A stretch of DNA of 64,000 bases from Hydractinia symbiolongicarpus (Eukaryota > Cnidaria > Hydrozoa > Anthoathecata > Hydractiniidae). Positions 59,541-64,000 of the stretch are shown here, piece after piece. Location of the stretch: positions 31,622,001 through 31,686,000 of the forward strand of contig NC_079883.1 of the NCBI RefSeq assembly GCF_029227915.1, read 5' to 3'. The notes under the pieces were generated by a model. It was not told the DNA's origin, made no database searches, and saw nothing but the letters and a program-made list of their open reading frames with translations. How positions within the stretch are numbered: the stretch's first letter is position 1; each line of letters starts with the position of its first letter. The position numbers were made by a program, and so were the translations under genes.

Positions 59541-60356
59541 ATTTTCGTTTGCCGGCGATTAAACTTCTTTTATTCAGCGTCCCATCAAATATGAAAATAT
59601 TTTGGAAAACTACAAGTCTCATGCGTTTTAGCGGTGAAAAAATAATTTAAAAAATCGTTCGGGAAATGAGTTTACTCCCTGGGTACTTTCTTTGCATACT
59701 TTTGACTATACGGGCCAGGTCCGGGATTTACGGGAAATCGCGGGTTTCCGTTTGCCGGCGATTAAACTTCTTTTATTCAGGGTCTCATCAAAAATGAAAA
59801 CATTTTTGAAAACTACAAGTCTCATGCGTTTTAGTGGTGAAAAAATAATTTAAAAAATCGTTCTGGAAATGAGTTTACTCCCTGGGTACTTTCTTTGTGT
59901 ACTTTTGACTATACGGGCCAAGCCGGGATTTACGGGAAATCGCGGGTTTTCGTTTGCCGGCGATTAGACTTCTTTTATTCAGCGTCTCATCGAAAATGAA
60001 AACATTTTTGAAAACTACAAGTCTCATGCGTTTTAGTGGTGAAAAAATAATTTAAAAAATCGTTCGGGAAATGAGTTTACTCCCTGGGTACTTTCTTCTA
60101 TACTTTTGACTATACGGGCCGAGTCCGGGATTTACGGGAAATCGCGGATTTTCGTTTGCCGGCGATTAAACTTCTTTTATTCAGCGTCCCATCAAATATG
60201 AAAATATTTTTGAAAACTACAAGTCTCATGCGTTTAGTGGTAAAAAAATAATATAAAAAATCGTTCGGGAAATGAGTTTACTCCCTGGGTACTTTCTTTG
60301 TATACTTTTGACTATACGGGCCAAGCCCGGGATTTACGGGAAATCGCGGGTTTTCG

Positions 60357-63300
60357 TTTGCCGGCGATTAAACTTCTTTTATTCAGCGTCTCATCAAAAA
60401 TGAAAACATTTTTAAAAACTACAAGTCTTATGCGTTTTAGTTGTGAAAAAATAATTTAAAAAATCGTTCGGGAAATGAGTTTATTCCCTGGGTACTTCCT
60501 TTGTATACTTTTGACTATACGGGCCAAGCCCGAGATTTACGGGAAATCGCGGGTTTTCGTTTGCCGGCGATTAAACTTCTTTTTTTCAGCGTCTCATCAA
60601 AAATGAAAATATTTTTGAAAACTACAAGTCTCATGCGTTTTAGTGGTGAAAAAATAATTTTAAAAATCGTTCGGGAAATGAGTTTACTCCCTGGGTACTT
60701 TCTTGTATACTTTTGACTATACGGGCCGAGTCCGGGATTTACGGGAAATCGCGGATTTTCGTTTGCCGGCGATTAAACTTCTTTTATTCAGCGTCCCATC
60801 AAATATGAAAATATTTTGGAAAACTACAAGTCTCACGCGTTTTAGTGGTGAAAAAATAATTTAAAAAATCGTTCGGGAAATGAGTTTACTCCCTGGGTAC
60901 TTTCTTGTATACTTTTGACTATACGGGCCGAGTCCGGGATTTACGGGAAATCGCGGATTTTCGTTTGCCGGCGATTAAACTTCTTTTATTCAGCGTCCCA
61001 TCAAATATGAAAATATTTTGGAAAACTACAAGTCTCATGCGTTTTAGTGGTGAAAAAATAATTTAAAAAATCGTTCGGGAAATGAGTTTACTCCCTGGGT
61101 ACTTCCTTTGCATACTTTTGACTATACGGGCCAGGTCCGGGATTTACGGGAAATCGCGGGTTTCCGTTTGCCGGCGATTAAACTTCTTTTATTCAGGGTC
61201 TCATCAAAAATGAAAACATTTTTGAAAACTACAAGTCTCATGCGTTTTAGTGGTGAAAAAAAAATTTAAAAAATCGTTCGGGAAATGAGTTTACTCCCTG
61301 GGTACTTTCTTTGTATACTTTTGACTATACGGGCCAAGCCCGGGATTTACGGGAAATCGCGATTTTTCGTTTGCCGGCGATTAAACTTCTTTTATTCAGC
61401 GTCTCATCAAAAATTAAAACATTTTTAAAAACTACAAGTCTTATGCGTTTTAGTTGTGAAAAAATAATTTAAAAAATCGTTCGGGAAATGAGTTTATTCC
61501 CTGGGTACTTTCTTTGTATACTTTTGACTATACGGGCCAAGCCCGAGATTTACGGGAAATCGCGGGTTTTCGTTTGCCGGCGATTAAACTTCTTTTATTC
61601 AGCGTCTCATCAAAAATGAAAACATTTTTGAAAACTGCAAGTCTCATGCGATTTAGTGGTGAAAAAATAATTTTAAAAATCGTTCGGGAAATGAGTTTAC
61701 TCCCTGGGTACTTTCTTGTATACTTTTGACTATACGGGCCGAGTCCGGGATTTACGGGAAATCGCGGATTTTCGTTTGCCGGCGATTAAACTTCTTTTAT
61801 TCAGCGTCCCATCAAATATGAAAATATTTTGGAAAACTACAAGTCTCATGCGTTTTAGTGGTGAAAAAATAATTTAAAAAATCGTTCGGGAAATGAGTTT
61901 ACTCCCTGGGTACTTTCTTTGCATACTTTTGACTATACGGGCCAGGTCCGGGATTTACGGGAAATCGCGGGTTTCCGTTTGCCGGCGATTAAACTTCTTT
62001 TATTCAGGGTCTCATCAAAAATGAAAACATTTTTGAAAACTACAAGTCTCATGCGTTTTAGTGGTGAAAAAATAATTTAAAAAATCGTTCGGGAAATGAG
62101 TTTACTCCCTGGGTACTTTCTTGTATACTTTTGACTATACGGGCCGAGTCCGGGATTTACGGGAAATCGCGGATTTTCGTTTGCCGGCGATTAAACTTCT
62201 TTTATTAAGCGTCCCATCAAATATGAAAATATTTTTGAAAACTACAAGTCTCATGCGTTTAGTGGTAAAAAAATAATATAAAAAATCGTTCGGGAAATGA
62301 GTTTACTCCCTGGGTACTTTCTTTGTATACTTTTGACTATACGGGCCAAGCCCGGGATTTACGGGAAATCGCGGGTTTTCGTTTGCCGGCGATTAAACTT
62401 CTTTTATTCAGCGTCTCATCAAAAATGAAAACATTTTTAAAAACTACAAGTCTTATGCGTTTTAGTGGTGAAAAAATAATTTAAAAAATCGTTCTGGAAA
62501 TAAGTTTACTCCCTGGGTACTTTCTTTGTATAAATTGAATATACGTGCCAAGCCCGGGATTTACGGGAAATCGCGGGTTTTCGTTTCCCGGCGATTAAAC
62601 TGCTTTTATTCAGCGTCTCATGAAAAATGAAAAGATTCTTGAAAACTACAAGTCTCATGCGTTTTAGTGCTGAAATAATAATTTAAAAAATCGTTCGGGA
62701 AATGAGTTTACTCCCTGGGTACTTTCTTTGTATACTTTTGACTATACGGGCCAAGCCCGGGATTTACGGGAAATCGCGGGTTTTCGTTTGCCGGCGATTA
62801 AACTTCTTTTATTCAGCGTCTCATCAAAAATGAAAACATTTTTAAAAACTACAAGTCTTATGCGTTTTAGTTGTGAAAAAATAATTTAAAAAATCGTTCG
62901 GGAAATGAGTTTATTCCCTGGGTACTTTCTTTGTATACTTTTGACTATACGGGCCAAGCCCGAGATTTACGGGAAATCGCGGGTTTTCGTTTGCCGGCGA
63001 TTAAACTTCTTTTATTCAGCGTCTCATCAAAAATGAAAACATTTTTGAAAACTACAAGTCTCATGCGATTTAGTAGTGAAAAAATAATTTTAAAAATCGT
63101 TCGGGAAATGAGTTTACTCCCTGGGTACTTTCTTGTATACTTTTGACTATACGGGCCGAGTCCGGGATTTACGGGAAATCGCGGATTTTCGTTTGCCGGC
63201 GATTGAACTTCTTTTATTCAGCGTCCCATCAAATATGAAAATATTTTGGAAAACTACAAGTCTCATGCGTTTTAGTGGTGAAAAAATAATTTAAAAAATC

Positions 63301-64000
63301 GTTCGGGAAATGAGTTTACTCCCTGGGTACTTTCTTTGCATACTTTTGACTATACGGGCCAGGTCCGGGATTTACGGGAAATCGCGGGTTTCCGTTTGCC
63401 GGCGATTAAACTTTTTTTATTCAGGGTCTCATCAAAAATGAAAACATTTTTGAAAACTACAAGTCTCATGCGTTTTAGTGGTGAAAAAATAATTTAAAAA
63501 ATCGTTCGGGAAATGAGTTTACTCCCTGGGTACTTTCTTGTATACTTTTGACTATACGGGCCAAGCCCGGGATTTACGGGAAATCGCGGGTTTTCGTTTG
63601 CCGGCGATTAAACTTCTTTTATTCAGCGTCTCATCAAAAATGAAAACATTTTTAAAAACTACAAGTCTTATGCGTTTTAGTGGTGAAAAAATAATTTAAA
63701 AAATCGTTCTGGAAATAAGTTTACTCCCTGGGTACTTTCTTTGTATAAATTGAATATACGTGCCAAGCCCGGGATTTACGGGAAATCGCGGGTTTTCGTT
63801 TCCCGGCGATTAAACTGCTTTTATTCAGCGTCTCATGAAAAATGAAAAGATTCTTGAAAACTACAAGTCTCATGCGTTTTAGTGGTGAAATAATAATTTA
63901 AAAAATCGTTCGGGAAATGAGTTTACTCCCTGGGTACTTTCTTTGTATACTTTTGACTATACGGGCCAAGCCCGGGATTTACGGGAAATCGCGGGTTTTC
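60357..64000. repeat. Satellite zone 2b to the window end
   Basis: B and C units with local duplications. A TTATTCCCTGGG/CCCGAGATTTACGG unit near 60,501 recurs near 61,514 (1,013 bp, five units) and near 62,931 (1,417 bp, seven units). The odd TATAAATTGAATATACGTGCC unit near 62,531 recurs near 63,746 (1,215 bp, six units). Units with GCCAGGTCCGGG and GGGTTTCCGTTTGCC are frequent. The window ends inside a unit at 64,000. No gene or foreign sequence is present. Confidence 0.75.
62285..62487 (+). repeat. Representative satellite unit (203 bp) with internal map
   Basis: One unit is described here as a guide to the rest, starting at ATCGTTCGGG after the A-rich block. In order it holds: the mini-palindrome GAGT-TT-ACTC; a T-rich stretch with GTATAC; a GC-rich core with four GGG runs and the short inverted repeats CGGGC/GCCCG and GATTT/AAATC; the palindrome GCCGGC; a T-rich block ending in ATTCAGC; an A/T inverted repeat around AAAATG; the stretch CTACAAGTCTTATGCG; and a closing A-rich block with AATTTAAAA. 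A hand count gives about 75 G+C in 203 bp and 12 CpG. The choice of start is arbitrary because the unit is circularly permutable. Confidence 0.9.

Larger units (their letters stand above)
56531..60356. repeat. 1,913-bp tandem duplication carrying a foreign insert
   Basis: Two adjacent copies, about 56,531-58,443 and 58,444-60,356, each hold nine satellite units plus a ~94-bp non-satellite insert. TTTCCTGGCC lies at 56,531 and 58,444. The insert, the GATTAGACTTC unit and the TTTGCATACTTTTG unit all repeat at exactly 1,913 bp. Upstream of copy 1 the unit reads CATTTGACTATACGTGCC, but before copy 2 it reads CTTTTGACTATACGGGCC, and the same CTTTTGAC text leads into TTTGCCGG near 60,350. In the stretches I compared the copies show no differences, including the lengths of the T runs, so the event is recent or an assembly repeat. 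Confidence 0.88.
1..64000. repeat. Tandem satellite array, ~203-bp unit, about 315 copies
   Basis: The window is a head-to-tail array of one unit. The landmark GAAAACATTT falls at 161, 364, 566, 769 and 974, giving spacings of 203, 202, 203 and 205 bp, and the same rhythm continues to the end. All units lie in the same direction; I saw no inverted block. Differences between units are mostly single substitutions, one-base deletions and changes in A-run length. No gene, RNA gene or complete mobile element interrupts the array; the only foreign sequence is a ~94-bp insert present twice. By analogy with known satellites this is probably centromeric, pericentromeric or other heterochromatin, but nothing in the window proves which. 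Both edges cut through a unit. I do not recognise the family. Confidence 0.97.

Noticed and set aside
1-64000. Dozens of open frames of 60-122 codons on both strands, many giving the same peptide (for example ...DLREIAGFRLPAIK...)
   Set aside because: They are the satellite unit read through. The same text is open on both strands, frames break at one-base deletions that are common between units, and the usual period of 202-203 is not a multiple of three. There are no promoter-like or splice features tied to them and no recognisable domains.
1-64000. CRISPR array
   Set aside because: Units are ~203 bp and similar over their whole length; there are no short identical repeats separated by unique spacers and no cas genes.
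1-64000. Subrepeats of an rDNA intergenic spacer
   Set aside because: Spacer subrepeats are normally interrupted by rRNA genes within tens of kilobases, and none is visible in 64 kb. Not fully excluded because the flanks are unseen.
1-64000. Telomeric or simple-sequence array
   Set aside because: No short G-rich telomere motif in tandem was seen; the only long simple runs are A tracts inside units and the T runs of the insert.
1-64000. Strict A-B dimeric repeat of about 406 bp
   Set aside because: A and B units are intermixed in the first 43 kb but the order is irregular (for example B, A, then units mixing A and B features in the first 1.5 kb), and duplications of odd unit number are common.
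1-64000. Inverted blocks within the array
   Set aside because: Reading the landmarks throughout, I found them only in the forward sense; no reverse-complement unit was seen.

Overview
The whole window is one uninterrupted tandem satellite DNA array. The repeat unit is 201-205 bp, usually 202-203 bp, and every unit lies in the same orientation. Dividing length by period gives about 315 units. I find no protein-coding gene, rRNA, tRNA, CRISPR array or intact transposon. Many short open frames of 60-170 codons exist on both strands, but they are the same satellite text read through and are not genes. The array starts and ends inside a unit, so it probably continues past both edges.

This kind of array (long, head-to-tail, near-nucleosomal unit length, layered higher-order repeats) is typical of eukaryotic centromeric, pericentromeric or other heterochromatin. 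The species cannot be named from the sequence. A hand count of one unit gives about 37% GC and 12 CpG in 203 bp, roughly 1.7 times expectation. Methylation-driven CpG loss has therefore not been strong, which fits a lineage with little CpG methylation (many invertebrates, fungi or protists) better than a vertebrate or a typical plant satellite. That is an inference.

Each unit has an A-rich block, a central block with four GGG runs, several short inverted repeats and a T-rich stretch. Recurring subfamilies are defined by linked differences. Type A has CATTCGAC, CCAAGCC and CCTCTTTCATTAAGC. Type B has CTTTTGAC, CCGAGTCC and CTTCTTTTATTCAGC. Type C has GCGTCCCATCAAATATG followed by GCGTTTAGTGGTAAAA. 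A and B are intermixed from 1 to about 43.2 kb. From about 43.6 kb to the end the A-type tail is gone and type C appears.

Layout: 1-15.5 kb, mixed A/B units with a recurring five-unit higher-order repeat, an 812-bp tandem duplication and one truncated unit near 9.74 kb. 15.5-27.1 kb, a 25-unit macro-duplication whose second copy grew by 1, 5 and 2 units. 27.9-32.9 kb, five tandem copies of a 1,013-bp five-unit repeat. 33-43.6 kb, more heterogeneous units with further five-unit and two-unit duplications. 43.6-64 kb, the B/C zone with nested 811-, 1,013-, 1,216-, 1,913- and 3,040-bp duplications. The only non-satellite DNA seen is a ~94-bp insert at 57,534-57,627, copied to 59,447-59,540 by the 1,913-bp duplication. 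On the minus strand it reads as an AATAAA signal followed by a poly-A tract, like the 3' end of a retrotransposed transcript.

Almost all rearrangements keep the unit register, as unequal exchange or gene conversion between homologous units would. Duplications of five units recur in several separate parts of the array.
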